From the NCBI GenBank assembly GCA_037127255.1, contig JBANSL010000004.1, positions 9,486,001 through 9,550,000 of the forward strand: DNA of 64,000 nucleotides, given 5' to 3'. Within the stretch, counting starts at the first letter, position 1; each line of letters begins with the position of its first letter. The stretch is from Persicaria tinctoria (Eukaryota; Streptophyta; Magnoliopsida; Caryophyllales; Polygonaceae). The position numbers and the translations under genes were made by a program. The notes beneath the pieces are model-generated. The model worked only from the letters and a program-made list of their open reading frames with translations. It searched no databases and was not told the DNA's origin. Positions 32,573-43,888 of the stretch are shown here, piece by piece.

Positions 32573-34199
32573 CTTTGCATGTACAAAAGTTAAAGAAATA
32601 ATTGAAGATTATTGTAAATTCTCAGGGCAAAAAATAAATCATCATAAATCGTCCTTCCAAACCACCCTGGGTATCCCTAGATCAAGAGCTCGAGACCTAG
32701 AAGGGATTTTAAACATACCCCTTGAACGAAACCTGGAAAAATATTTAGGTTGTCCAATCATAAATGGGAGGGTTACCAAGGAAACCTTTGGCGAAATGAT
32801 TTGCAAATCTAAAGACCAATTGAGCAAATGGAGAGCCAATGCCCTTTCTCAACAAGGTAGAGCAACCTTTATAGTGTCTAATTTATCATCGAAACCTTTA
32901 TACTCAATGCATAGCTTCATGCTTCTGGTAGCGGTACACAAACAACTAGATCAAATCAACAGAACCTTTTTCTGGAACAAAGATGCGCAACATAGTCCTT
33001 TAATCAGTTGGGACAAAATATGCAAATCCAAAAAGGACGGAGGATTGGGAATTAGAAAAACCAAAGATATGAATGAAGCTCTTCAGCTAAAACTCCTCTG
33101 GAAAATTCTAGCGGAACCGGAGAATAACTGGGTCAAAATCATACAACACAAGTATCTAAAAGAAAGCCACATCCTTACCTACTCTAGAAAAGGCAATGCT
33201 TCATGGCAATGGTCGAAACTAAGTTATCTGATTCCAAAATTCAAAAAGGGACTCATCTGGCAGGTGGGTGATGGAAAATCAATTAAGTTTTGGGAAGATA
33301 ACTGGGTGGATACGACACCTCTAAAAGACAAAATAGACTCTCAACATAACATTAACCAACATGATTCAGTAAGCAATTTCATTATAGGAGGACAATGGTG
33401 GAAGGAAAAACTCGAATCGGTGCTCCCAAAGCCAATAGTAGAGGATATAATGCAAATTCCCCTGCCAATCACTCTCCTGACAGACAGACTGTATTGGTGG
33501 CCTGCCAAAAAGGGATGGTTCACAACAACAAGTGCCTTTAACTTAATCTCATCAACGCCACAAAGTTCGTCGGATGAGTTCTCATGGATCTGGAAACTTG
33601 ACGCCCCACCTAAAGTTAAGAACTTTATTTGGAAAATAAAACAAAAAGGTCTAGCCACGACTACCAGGCTGGCCCTAAAAGGGGTGGCAGTACCGACCAC
33701 ATGTAGCTTGTGCAACCAGTTCATGGAAGATGATATTCACCTATTCATAGAATGTCCCATCAACAATTTCCAGCAACAATTCCATGGTCAAATATCTCAA
33801 AACATCAACAATCTAATTACAGGAAGCAGAGATATGAATCAAATTTTACAAACTTTAGGTTCCACTCTTCCGATGGAAAAGAAACAACAATTAGCAATCA
33901 GATGGTGGACCATTTGGTTTATAAGAAATCAAACAATCTTTAAAAGTGAAACCATTCCCTCTACAGAGGCTATAAAGAAAATGATCACGACCAATATCGA
34001 TAATTGGAGGAAAGCTAGTAAGTGGAATGATATGGAGGAAGACGGCATACAGAAACAAAGTAAAGGAAAAGGACTATCGGGGAACAATAGGAAAACCTAC
34101 CGATGGAAAAAACCTCCAGAGGGCAAATATAAGTTAAACTTTGACGGATCATTCAAATCAACCACAAACAGTTCCATTGGATACATCATCAGAGACTGA
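32463..34199 (+). pseudogene. LINE ORF2: reverse transcriptase C-terminal part and zinc-binding segment
   Basis: This frame resumes with the catalytic AFADDIIIFSKG. The reverse transcriptase thumb follows (YLGCPIINGRV, KDGGLGIRK), and then the zinc-binding segment of plant LINEs (DAPPKVKNFIWK, CSLCNQFMEDDIHLFIECP). It enters an RNase H domain (NFDGSFKS, GYIIRD) but meets a TGA at 34,197-34,199. The upstream part lies one frame away. Coding quality over nearly 1.7 kb without stops suggests limited decay since insertion. Confidence 0.88.
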
Positions 34200-34574
34200 C
34201 ATGGAAACCCAATCAACATTGGCGGGAAAGCAAACGGTGGACAATCACCCCTTATAGCAGAAGCGTTAGCTCTACGCCTAATGATAGAAAAGGCGAGAGA
34301 ACTAAACATAGCAAATCTAATAATAGAAGGAGACTCTAAAATTATCACGGATTACCTAACATCACAAGCTGGATGTCCTTGGGAAATAGAAATGGCTATG
34401 TCAGATATCCAAAACCTTCTCAAAGGAATAAGAAATGTAAACATATCACATATTCCCCGTATTGGTAACCGGGTAGCAGATAAGGTTGCACACCTTTGCT
34501 ACTATACCAGGGGATCTGAGCTATACTCAGATACAGGTCTTTTTGACCTCATCCGACAGGATGCCTTCGGTTAG
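34200..34574 (+). pseudogene. LINE ORF2: C-terminal RNase H
   Basis: In the same frame, after one premature TGA, the RNase H domain continues with AEALALRLMIEKAREL, IIEGDSKIITDYL and HIPRIGNRVADKVAHL and ends at a natural stop at 34,572-34,574. These are the conserved second, third and fourth acidic-site regions of the plant RVT_3-type RNase H. A cellular-type RNase H at the C-terminus is known for a subset of plant L1 elements. Confidence 0.85.
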
Positions 34575-34612
34575 GGTCCCCATCCGAATTTTTACCTAAT
34601 CAAAAAAAAAAA

Positions 34613-34700
34613 ATACCATACTAACTTTTACCGTTAGCTGAAAAAAGAAGTTCTCTTAGGTGTATGACTTAATTAATTATCGTTTACGTACAATTTTGGA
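34613..34700 (+). repeat. Continuation of the 350-bp array beyond the LINE
   Basis: CATACTAACTTTTACCGTTAG, GAAGTTCTCTTAGGTGTA and ATTATCGTTTACGTAC match the array units and pick up exactly where the array stops at 25,658. Similarity ends after TTTACGTACA. Confidence 0.8.
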
Positions 34701-34804
34701 CATATACATTAAAAAAAACTGTAACTAAAATAATATTAAAATTTATCGATCATTTTAGCAAACCACAGGAGATGTGGATAACAAATAAGTAAATTGTTAC
34801 AGTT

Positions 34805-35030
34805 AGAGCTGGTAAAATCTGACCCGACCCGAAAATCCGACCCGACTCACCCGAACCCGAACCCGACCGGGACCCAAAAATCTGGAGTCATTCATAACCC
34901 GAACCCGAGACCGAACCCTACCCGAACCTGACCCGACCCGAAACAGACCCGAACACAGATAAACCCGACCCGACCCAAACTCGACCCAACTCTGAACCCG
35001 ACCCGACCCGAATTGAAATGGTTATTTAAC
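34805..35030. mobile_element. GACCCG-rich transposon end (hAT-like, incomplete)
   Basis: TAGAGCTGGTAAAATCTGACCCGACCC opens a dense run of CCCGACCCGA/CCCGAACCCG repeats. The same terminal phrase appears inverted at 58,645-58,669. Only one terminus of each copy is visible, so the other end and the target duplication are unknown. There is no coding content. Confidence 0.45.
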
Positions 35031-35304
35031 ATTAACATTTTAATACTTGAATGATAAATGTTTTTTATTTTATTTTAACATAAGTTTATGATTATACTTT
35101 AACATATAAAACACCAATTATTTTTGTTAATTGTTATCATATGAATAAGAACCCAAGTAAAATCAATAGATAAGCAGATAAGTCAATGAGTCAAGTAAGT
35201 CAACCGTCATACATCAAATCAAAACATCGATACATATTACGAGTCAGAAATGCTAAAAGTTCATTAATCGTTGCAGATGATATTGCGTGCAACCCAACAA
35301 CATA
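35031..35304. other. AT-rich sequence, nothing recognised
   Basis: This could be the interior of the element that starts at 34,805. No gene or second terminus was found. Confidence 0.3.
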
Positions 35305-35495
35305 CCCCTCATAGGTTAAATAAAATTTTATTTCCCTCCCTCATAGGTTAAATAAAACTTCATTTCCCTCCCTTATATGTTAAATAAAATAAAATTTCCC
35401 TCCCTTATATGTTAAATAAAATATTATTTCCCTCTCATATAATTTCCCTCCCTTATATGTTAAATAAAATTTCATTTCCCTCCCATATAATTATA
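35305..35495. repeat. Short tandem repeat, unit about 35 bp
   Basis: Five to six copies of a unit of the form ATATGTTAAATAAAATTT-ATTTCCCTCCCTT, with small variations. It lies immediately next to the Helitron 3' end at 35,503. Confidence 0.8.
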
Positions 35496-36101
35496 ATCAT
35501 AACTAGTGGAATTCCCGCGCCATGGCGTGTTTTCCCAAAAAAAAAAGAATATAAAATATAAAATGTTTATTATAAGGAATAATCAAATAACAATTTAAAC
35601 AAATATTCGAAAAGTTTAATACAATAATATCGTTCGGGGATGACATAGGTGTTAACAAAAGTCACAAAGGTGGTGCGAAATAACCTGAAATACAGAAATG
35701 GTTTTTTTTATAACAAAATTACAAAATCGGGTGAGGTGAACATGCAAATTACGGGTTAATCACATCAAGAAGGCAATATGGGAAAAGAAAGTAATCTATT
35801 GTGTAGTTTGCGGAAGTAATCAATCCCACAACTAAAGATCTTTGCAACCATGTCGTTGAAATCCTCGTGCTGACAACGTTTCCTCTCTTCTTCGAACGTT
35901 TCCTCCCTTCTCAATGATCTCTCATCTACCAATGTGCCGATCAATCAAGTCGGGGATATCATTGGGAGTGACATACCCAAACCTGCAAAACCATGAATAT
36001 AAGTCTCAAATCCAAACAGTGGTAGCTGACAGTGAAATGCATGAACAAATCACATTTTTGGCACACATCACCAATTGAAGAAAGGAATGAGGCAATATTA
36101 C

Positions 36102-36239
36102 CAGTCGCCAGTAACTTCCCCAGTCACCAGACACATATGCACCATACAATGGCTCCGGAACACCAGCTTCCCATTGCTTCCCAGTCACCAGCACATCATC
36201 CACAAAACCTTCTACTTCTAACTCCTTCACGCCCCTTCA
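36102..36239 (-). pseudogene. Exon-like gene fragment captured by the Helitron
   Basis: On the minus strand an acceptor-like CTGAAG precedes an open block encoding KELEVEGFVDDVLVTGKQWE and YGAYVSGDWGSYW. A donor-like G|GTAATA follows. The composition is that of a real protein exon, not of random AT-rich sequence, but I cannot name the family. Helitrons often carry such host-gene pieces. Confidence 0.45.
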
Positions 36240-37148
36240 GTTATAAGAAATCAGGATTCAGGGACTCCTTGTTAAACACATTTTTATCAGTCCCAAGAAT
36301 GTGAAATACCTTAATATTAGAAGTATTCAACTTTCGTTCAAGATTAGAACATTGTGCCTGGAAGTACAAAGAAATAAGTTACCAAACCTACAAACAAAAG
36401 TATTATAAATGTTGAAGGAAAAAACTGAATTACATTGTCCCAAGTCCCGTGCCATAGCTGTGAACAAAAGTAAAGCGAAATTTGATAAACATATTTGAAG
36501 AACGGAATTATAAATGCTGAAGGAAAAAACTGAATTACAGAAGTGGACTTTTAAACAAAATTACACCTCTATTGGTTTCCAAAAAAAATGGTTATTGAGA
36601 AAAAGTCAAATAATAGGTTAATAAGAAGAGAAAACAATAAGGATCGTGTTGATAAAGCATATTAAGACAGAAGTGAACTTCATTATGGCTACTGATTCTA
36701 GCAAGTAGGTCAAAGAAAATAAAATGGCACATATCTAGGCTATCTTGAATTAGTAACTCTCGTTATTTGAGTCCAAAAACATTAAAAGGGTGACAAGTAA
36801 ATACCATGGTCACATATGGTGGCATCAATCAATAAAGCTGGACTTGTTTCATGTGTAACACATCAACATGCCAAACATCATAAATTGAGAGAGAAACTTA
36901 TACCTTCGGAGTCAAAATAAGCATTGATTTTAGTGTAAGCTACCGAAGGAAAGCTAAAGTGTCTGATGATCCAGTAGCAATGTGAGGATATACCTGATCA
37001 TAGGCAACAACACAAGATATTATTAAATATATTCAACAATGAAAAGAGCAATTTTGTTGACATGCATAGGACTGAACATAAATCATGCTACTTCCCACAA
37101 GAGTGCAAATGGATAAGGGCATAAGTCGGACACATCATTGTTTTCATA

Positions 37149-37227
37149 CTTGCTCATCAACAATTTGTGAAATTAATGACTCTCCATATTGGTCAATGTG
37201 TTCCAACAGGGCCACTCGCAGTCTCGC
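37149..37227 (-). pseudogene. Possible second captured exon
   Basis: The minus strand has an open block with RVALLEHIDQYGESLISQIV followed by DEQ and a donor-like GCAA|GTATGA. It reads like conserved protein sequence of unknown family. The acceptor is not clear. Confidence 0.35.
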
Positions 37228-38304
37228 ACAACTTGATCAATGGAGGAAAAAAGCTTTACAACAGTTGGCAGTACCTAAAAACAAAGCAAATTCAAAATGG
37301 CAAATAAAATGTGTTAGTGATGAACAAAAGTGCACCTCCAAAAATGCATAGAAAATAAAAGAGAAATAGTACAAAAACAAATAACCTTGACAGAGGAACA
37401 ATTAGGTAAACAATAGTCGTAGGAAGTAAGCAAGTCATGGAGGAGGAGCACCTTCTGGCATGCCTACATCAGGTCCCAGGAGACTTTTTCCCCCACAATA
37501 CGCTTGAAACACATAATATATTTAGCAATTAATAAGAGTAACTTACAAAGAACAATTAGACTATGACAAATTCGCAATTTATGAGATGATTTCAATTTCA
37601 GGTCACATGATTGAAGCAAAAATAGAACAATTTGTTAGTAATTTCAAGCAAAATCTTTCTATCATCATCAATACTAAAAATGCTTCCCTAACTCTAATTC
37701 TCAACACCAGCACAATATGAGACAACTAAACGAAGATACAGAAATCAAAAGGGAAAATTCAGAAATGCCTCCTACAGAAATGCCTCCTATGATGATTTGA
37801 CATTTGAAAATTATAAGCCAAAAGAAGCATAATAAGATGAATGAAGAAGATATCCCAACACTCTTAAACATAAGCCAAAAGAAGCATAATAAGATTAAAG
37901 AAGCATAATAAGATGAATGAAGAAGATACATTTGTCCCTCACACTTTTTTTTCCCCTGAAAAACAATCTCAGTCTTTTTTTTTTATTGAAAAAATTTATG
38001 CATTTTACCCTAGATTATTTTGAGAATATTGAAACCCTACACATTCACATGTTGCTTTAATGGAGGTCGTTGTTCACCTATTGTTTTCATGGAGGTCGAA
38101 TGGAGAAAAAGTAAGACATCAATTAATAAGAAACACTTCGATACTTCAAATTTCCACATTTACTACAACAAATTCGAATTTGATAACCATAGGAAAATTA
38201 CAACCCAATTTGAAATTCCAATGAGCACAACAGATCAGCGCAATTATCGCAGGTAAACATGAAATTGAATTAGAAAATGCAAAAATCATCCCAATACAAA
38301 GAAA

Positions 38305-38560
38305 TTAAAGCATCGGTGCCAGATCTGATAAGGACACAAACATCGGAAGAGAAAAACAATGAATGAGAGTGGGAGTTAGAAGGAGAGAGAAAGAAATTAC
38401 CTTGACAATTCGACGAACGCAGTGACGGGAGACGGGATTAGGAGGACAAGAGGAGGAACCGGAGGAGGGGCCGCACCCAATGGAAGGGCTAACTAGAGGA
38501 AGACGGGATTGGGAGGGCGAACCAGCGGAGCTACTGTAGAAGGTCAATTTCCATGGCCAA
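38305..38560 (-). other. GC-richer exon-like segment near the Helitron 5' end
   Basis: A Ser/Pro-rich translation ends at a donor-like GTCAAG|GTAATT (about 38,403), with an ATG at about 38,554. The base composition contrasts with the AT-rich surroundings. No family is recognised; it may be the first exon of a captured gene. Confidence 0.3.
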
Positions 38561-39180
38561 ACCTGAAAACAAAAGGGGGGGGGGGGGGGGGGACTAATTA
38601 CTGAAATTGAAGATACAGGGAGAAAGATGGAGGTGGGGAGGCGGTCTAACCTCGGCGGAGAAGAAGACGAAGTACTGAGGCGGGTTAACTTCTGCGGAGG
38701 AGGAAGACGAAGCCCTGAGGGCCGAAGGACCCCATGATCGAACTCGACAGAGGAGGTACGACCCGAGCGTTCTTTCCAGATTGTGGGGAGGCGGCGAATT
38801 AGGGCGGAGGAGGTCTCAACCTGCTAGGGTGAACTGGTGAATATTGGAAAATAAAATAAAAAAGGTTAAAAGAGGAATTAAAAAAGAATAAAAGCTAATT
38901 GGTCGGAAATGCGAAAGTGATGGAGAGAGTGCCACGTGACAAAAAAACTCTTTGCATTTAAGTAGTTATATGGATGCCATATGTTAATCATTATTTTATA
39001 TTGGGGTGATTACCTCGATGTCCATAATTTTGGGCTTTATTCGGAAAATGTCCACCATCCTCTCCATATTAGCAAAATGTCCACCCCTAAAATAAAGTTG
39101 CTGAAACTCCTATGCTAACTTCTGTTTCAGCAGTTTTTTTTTTTTTTTTTGCTTTTTCGCTTTTTTTTTGGTTTTTTTTT

Positions 39181-41062
39181 TCATTTTTCAAACAATTCCT
39201 TCAAAATCATACTTGGTCAAATCCCGGCATCGATCAGTTAAACCTTATAATAAATCTCTCAAAATCCAATTATAGAATAATTCCGGCATTTTGGTTTTCA
39301 AGACAACAATTCCTTTAAGACGTAATTCCAGGAAACTTAAAAACCCTTTTTTTAAATAAGTTTCCAACTAATACTTAACCAACATGCAATGCATAGTTAA
39401 ATCTTCTTTTCAACTCATATTAATAAACCAAAGCCAATAAATCACTTTAAAATTCTTAAATCATAAATTAAACATCATAAAATACATATTCAAACAATAT
39501 CACTTTCCAAAATAACTTTATAAGGTATAAAATTTCAAAAAGGAATATTTTGTTCACATAATTTGTATTTAACACAAGATTTCAGAATTTAATAATAATA
39601 ATCTAACAACGATAACAACAAAACATAATGACCCAACAACAAAACAAACCAAGGATGAAAGCCCAGCCCAAACCTTCTCTCAAATCGGATCCAAATAACC
39701 CATTAAAACCCGGTTCAACAGAAAAGGAAAAAAAAAGAACCCCAAACCCGTCTCCCCCAACACCCGCCTTTGCTCAACACCGCTCGGAAAATCGAAGAGA
39801 AGAAGAAGGAGATCCAGGCGTCGGCGGCCTTCGTTCCGACCCCAGGCCACTCCCATCTGACTGGAACGACATTCCGACCTTACCCGACCCAAAAGAATTC
39901 AACAGCGAGTAAAGGGGAAAGGAGGGAGAGAGCTCACCGAGATCCGGATTTTCGCCGGAAATCTTCGTCGGACTCGATTCAGCTTCGCCGGAGGGAAATC
40001 AGCGCCGGAAATGGCCTAGGTCAAAGGGAAACGTTTTAAAGGTGGACCTTTATGGATAGATTGGATGAAAAACGAAAGGAAACGTCCTCACCGACCATGG
40101 AGATGAGAACCAGGAGAGGTGGGTGCGACGCGGCTCGGCCTTGCTACGCCGGAGTCCCGGGGCACCTCCTGATCTCCTGCGACTTCCTAGATGCTACTGC
40201 TACGGATAGGGAAGGAAAGACGCGGCTGCTGCGGGTTTCTCGAAATCGGAGAGAAATGGACTCGGCGGCTTCGGGGGAGGAACAGGGGAGGATTCATGGC
40301 GGCTCCGGCGACCTCCTGGGTGGCCTACGTTGACGGTGGAGCAGCTGCTGGGTGGCTCACTGAAAACAGTGGGTGGGAGGAGCTCTTTGAGGTGGTTTTG
40401 CAATGAGACAAAGGAGGAGGGAGTGGGTTTTCTGGGTTCCTGCAAGTTTGATTCGAAATAGGGCAAGGAAGCAAATTTGGCGTGGCTAAGTTGCCCTGCT
40501 ACTTCAGTAGATCAGATAGGAGGAGGTGGGTTCAGCATTGGCGTGGGAGGCATAGTCAAAGGAGGCAAAGAGATGTGGTAAAGGGGAAGAGAGGGAGGGT
40601 GAGTGTTTGTCTATGAATGGAAAAAAAAATGAGCTGCAATAGTGTGTGAGAGATAGAGTGTGAGAGGAGCTGAGAATTGGTGAAAGATGACAACCTGGAC
40701 AGGTTTTAGATACAAGAAGAGGTAAAGCAACAAGTGGTCCCAATAGATATTTGAGTACCCGATCGAATATCTCGATACCCACTCTCTCGACCTTATCCGA
40801 CTCAAGTTAAAACGATTTTTAAATTTTCAATTCCGAATTTAATAAGAACTCCAAACATTATTTTCCAATTTTCGGTATATAAAAGCATAGTATAACATAT
40901 TTTAAATTTCCAATTAAATAATGTTGGAACTCGTTTTAAAATATTTAGAATAAAACCAATAGCTCAAGGACAGAAACTCCAAACCTCCCAAATCTTAAAA
41001 TCGGAATGATTATAAATCACTATTTTAATAATTTAATATTCTAAAATTTCCCGGTCTTTACA
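39181..41062 (-). repeat. LARD 5' LTR, first part (inverted)
   Basis: The minus-strand start TGTAAAGACCGGGAAATTTTAG at 41,062 matches the 3' LTR start at 49,272. Similarity then continues for 1,882 bp, with roughly 97% identity in stretches compared by eye. The end at 39,181 is the inversion breakpoint. Confidence 0.9.
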
Positions 41063-42682
41063 ATCGGCGCTCTCTACACCTTATCCCTCTGGCTCTGCAA
41101 CTCCTTCCAGATCTAGAAGTTAGGTCGTCCTATTAGCAAGTCCGATTGATTTCAACAACCGTCTTCGCCTTCAACATCTAATTGATTCACTTAACAGTAT
41201 CCGGATCGATTCAAGGTGTACTACGTTCTAAGCCAAGTCAGTCAGTAACTATATCATCGTCATCTTTCTCCTTTATTTGAATAATCTATGATGCTTACTA
41301 CGTACTAATTGAGAATATATGCAAAATCAAATCTAGGCTTATAGCCATCGGAGAACTGGGTTGGCGGTGCAGGGCATATAAACAAGGAAATGATTCAGAA
41401 GCATTGCCCAAAACCAGCAACTGACATTAAGGTGAATATTTCAGTCATTGATTTTTTTTTGCTGGAGGTTAATCTTTCAAGGCAGTTTAATCACTCATAG
41501 TAAAATGTGGACCTCCAACAATGAACAAAGTCATGACAGCTCATCTGAATATGTGTGCCTTCAAGTGGGTTTGCTACAAATATTGTTGGCTTTACTTTGC
41601 TGGAATTTGTGTTTAATGGTTGTGGATGAATCAAAGTAGTCGCAATCTATTTGAGAACCTTGCTTTAAAGAGGTCCAATCCTTCTTTTAAGCATTTTTAT
41701 TGGTAATGAATAGTGAATTTGTGGCTAGTTTGCTATGTGATCGACAGATTGAGTTTGCTTTATAATTAAACAAGTAAAGGCATTTCAGAATTTTAGTAGT
41801 TTAATGAATTTCAGCATTTCAGCTTGCTGAAATGCTTTACCATTTCAATTTCTTTCTCTTTTATTGATTAATTTATAGATATATATAAATTATTGTGAAT
41901 ACAAATGTCTGGTGTATATTGAGTCTTTGTTATAAAATTGAGCCTTTTTCTAGACTTTTTTTTGTTCAATTTCAGCAAATTATTGTGAATACAAATGTCT
42001 GGTGTATATTGACTAGTGTACTGGTGTATTTGGTGAGAATGCAAGCGAGCATGGAAGTTAAGAAGGACAAAGAGAGCACGGAGAACCTCGGATTCAGCAT
42101 TTCAGCAACGTTGGTAGAGCGAGGAAGAACAAAGAGAGCACGGAGAACCCCGGTTTCAGCATTTCAGCAGGTAGAGCCAATGTTCCTAATTAGCTAATGT
42201 AAAAGGCCGGTAGAGCTAATGTTTTTAATTAGCGAATGAGAATTTGGATATTGGCAGTTTCAGCAAAAAAAAGTTGCCTTGCTGAAATTGATTCTTATAA
42301 AATTGTATGAGCTTCTATATCTTACAAGCATATATAACAACATTTCAGCTTTTCTGTTTTCAGTATTTCAGCATTTCAGTAGCTTGTATGTATAACATTT
42401 TCAGCAGTATTAACAATAATCACTTCAACATTAACAACGTTGTTGAAACCGGAGTTTTAGCATCAACAACGTTGCTGAAACCGGGATTTCAGCATCAATA
42501 ACAGTGATGAAACCGGGGTTTTAGCAACTTCGGTATTAGCAACGCGAAAAAAAAACAAAAAAAAACTGCTGAAACAGAGGGTGGCACAGGCGTTTCATCA
42601 ACTCTGGAAACGCGGAAAAAAAAGCGAAAAAAAAGAGGAAAAAAAAACGAAAAAAAAACTGCTGAAACAAAGGGTGGATAGG
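41063..42682 (-). other. MULE interior carried into the inversion
   Basis: This was originally the MULE sequence to the left of the LARD. It is AT-rich with many (A/T)TTTCAGCA motifs. It has a duplicated phrase ATTATTGTGAATACAAATGTC (about 41,889 and 41,979), a duplicated ACAAAGAGAGCACGGAGAACC block (42,067 and 42,128), and units of poly-A with CTGCTGAAACA (42,550-42,670). No gene is recognised. Confidence 0.6.
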
Positions 42683-43888
42683 GTTGACTTAACTTGAGAT
42701 TAAAGAGTTTGGAAAAATGGTTGGTACAACTTTATCAATGGGTTTGATTGGAAGAATGATTTTGGTTGATGTTGATCGTATCGGAAAGGTTTTGGAAAAT
42801 GGTTTTACTATCGGTTGGTTTTGAGTATGTTGAACACGTGGAGTCCATGTGTATGAATGATGGATCGGTAGCTTATGAAAATGGCTTGATGATAGGTGTG
42901 TACTGCTTTTGGATTGCTTTGGTTTTGCATTTGGGCCGTTGCTTGCGTTATTTTGCTGTTCTGCATCTTCAGATAAGTTCCCTAGGGGGCTTACTCAGGT
43001 TGGACATTCATGCTTGTTGTTGCATTTTATGTTAGGTGTTGCATATGCATAAAAGCATGCCATGTAGTATCCTGTTTAGGTTGCACTAATTGAATGAGCA
43101 TCTGCTTACTTTATGCGTTTGAAACAGAACGGTCGTTATCTGTGATAGTCCTAGAGTCTTTGCTAGGGTCATAGGGTAGCCCAGCCTCATCGGGTAACCT
43201 AAGTCAATCGAGTCATGAACTTCCTTATATTATGAGATGCATGCGAACTTCCTTATATTATGAGATGCATGCGGCCAGTCTCCGCCCTATCGGAAGGGGG
43301 TGGAGGTAGGAGAGGGATATGCCACTTGGCATTGTCTTGGGCCCTTTACAGTATTTTTACACATTATTATAACTAGGAACATGCTAGTGTGTTTCACTTT
43401 CGTATTGCATTAGAGCATCTTTATTAGGTATAGCACATACTATGTGGCCTCAGCGAGGACTGTCGGTCCCGCATGAGTGGCTCGATCTGACTCCTTTCCC
43501 CGTTCTTTTTTTTAAGGTATTTTCTGCAGATTTTGAGTGCTCGATGTCTATATGACGGGGTTCCCTTTTGGTGAATCGAAGAATCTGGCTAATATCCTAA
43601 CTTAGTAAAATGGTAATTACCCACTCATGATTTGGTTTTGCCGTGGTACTTGTATCTTTACTTGCTCCCGCTTTACTTCCGTTTGAAATGGATTCCGCAA
43701 CATGGTCTTAGGACAAGTTAAGGGTACCCAACGGCCCTACGGTATTTTCAGGGTTCGAAATCCCTCTTTATTACTGACCATAAAAAAAATGAGTTTGAAA
43801 CCTTGACCTGTACCTGGATTGCAAGATCCGAACAAGGGATTTCATCCCTTGAAATGTAACCCAGAAATCATAATTCCGGGCCGTTACA
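42683..43888 (+). repeat. LARD 5' LTR, second part
   Basis: This matches 53,351-54,598 of the 3' LTR in the same orientation, about 98% in sampled parts, and ends CCGGGCCGTTACA. A short duplication (GAACTTCCTTATATTATGAG repeated at 43,217-43,275) replaces a stretch still present in the 3' LTR. Confidence 0.9.

Larger units (their letters stand above)
25659..34612 (+). mobile_element. L1-type LINE with nested insertions
   Basis: The non-LTR retrotransposon is flanked by a near-identical 12-bp duplication, ATATCATACTAA before it (to 25,658) and ATACCATACTAA after it (34,613-34,624), and ends in a poly(A) run (about 34,602-34,612). It encodes endonuclease, reverse transcriptase, a zinc-binding segment and a C-terminal RNase H domain. 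Two younger insertions, a solo LTR (26,878-28,142) and a hAT MITE (29,400-30,092), sit in its 5' half, so its own length is close to 7.0 kb. It landed inside the 350-bp tandem array. Confidence 0.87.
35503..38974 (-). mobile_element. Non-autonomous Helitron
   Basis: On the minus strand the element starts TCCATATAACTACTTAAATG (38,974 downward) after an A and ends in CTAG followed by T (35,503/35,502). This gives the A|T insertion without duplication that defines Helitrons. A short palindrome CGCCATGGCG, part of the subterminal hairpin, lies 12-22 bases before the CTAG end. No Rep/helicase is encoded. The 3.5 kb interior contains exon-like blocks on the minus strand and an 18-base poly-G (38,575-38,592). 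The 5' end resembles the repeated 5' ends of the Helitron at 56 kb. Confidence 0.75.
39181..42682. other. 3.5 kb inversion with base-level breakpoints
   Basis: Segment 39,181-41,062 is the reverse complement of the first 1.9 kb of the LARD LTR, and 42,683-43,888 is the rest of that LTR in forward orientation. Compared with the uninterrupted 3' LTR (GAAAAATGA|GTTGAC at about 53,343-53,356), the two halves join without losing a base. The LARD target duplication is found inverted at 41,063-41,067 (ATCGG) and direct at 54,599-54,603 (CCGAT). Both facts require an inversion of exactly this interval after LARD insertion. The left breakpoint lies in a poly-T/GTTTCAGCAG repeat that recurs inverted just inside the right breakpoint. 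Confidence 0.9.

Noticed and set aside
39181..43888. Two separate solo or truncated LTRs instead of one inverted LTR
   Set aside because: The halves join without gap or overlap relative to the 3' LTR, and the target duplication appears inverted beside the flipped half. One inversion explains both; two insertions would not.
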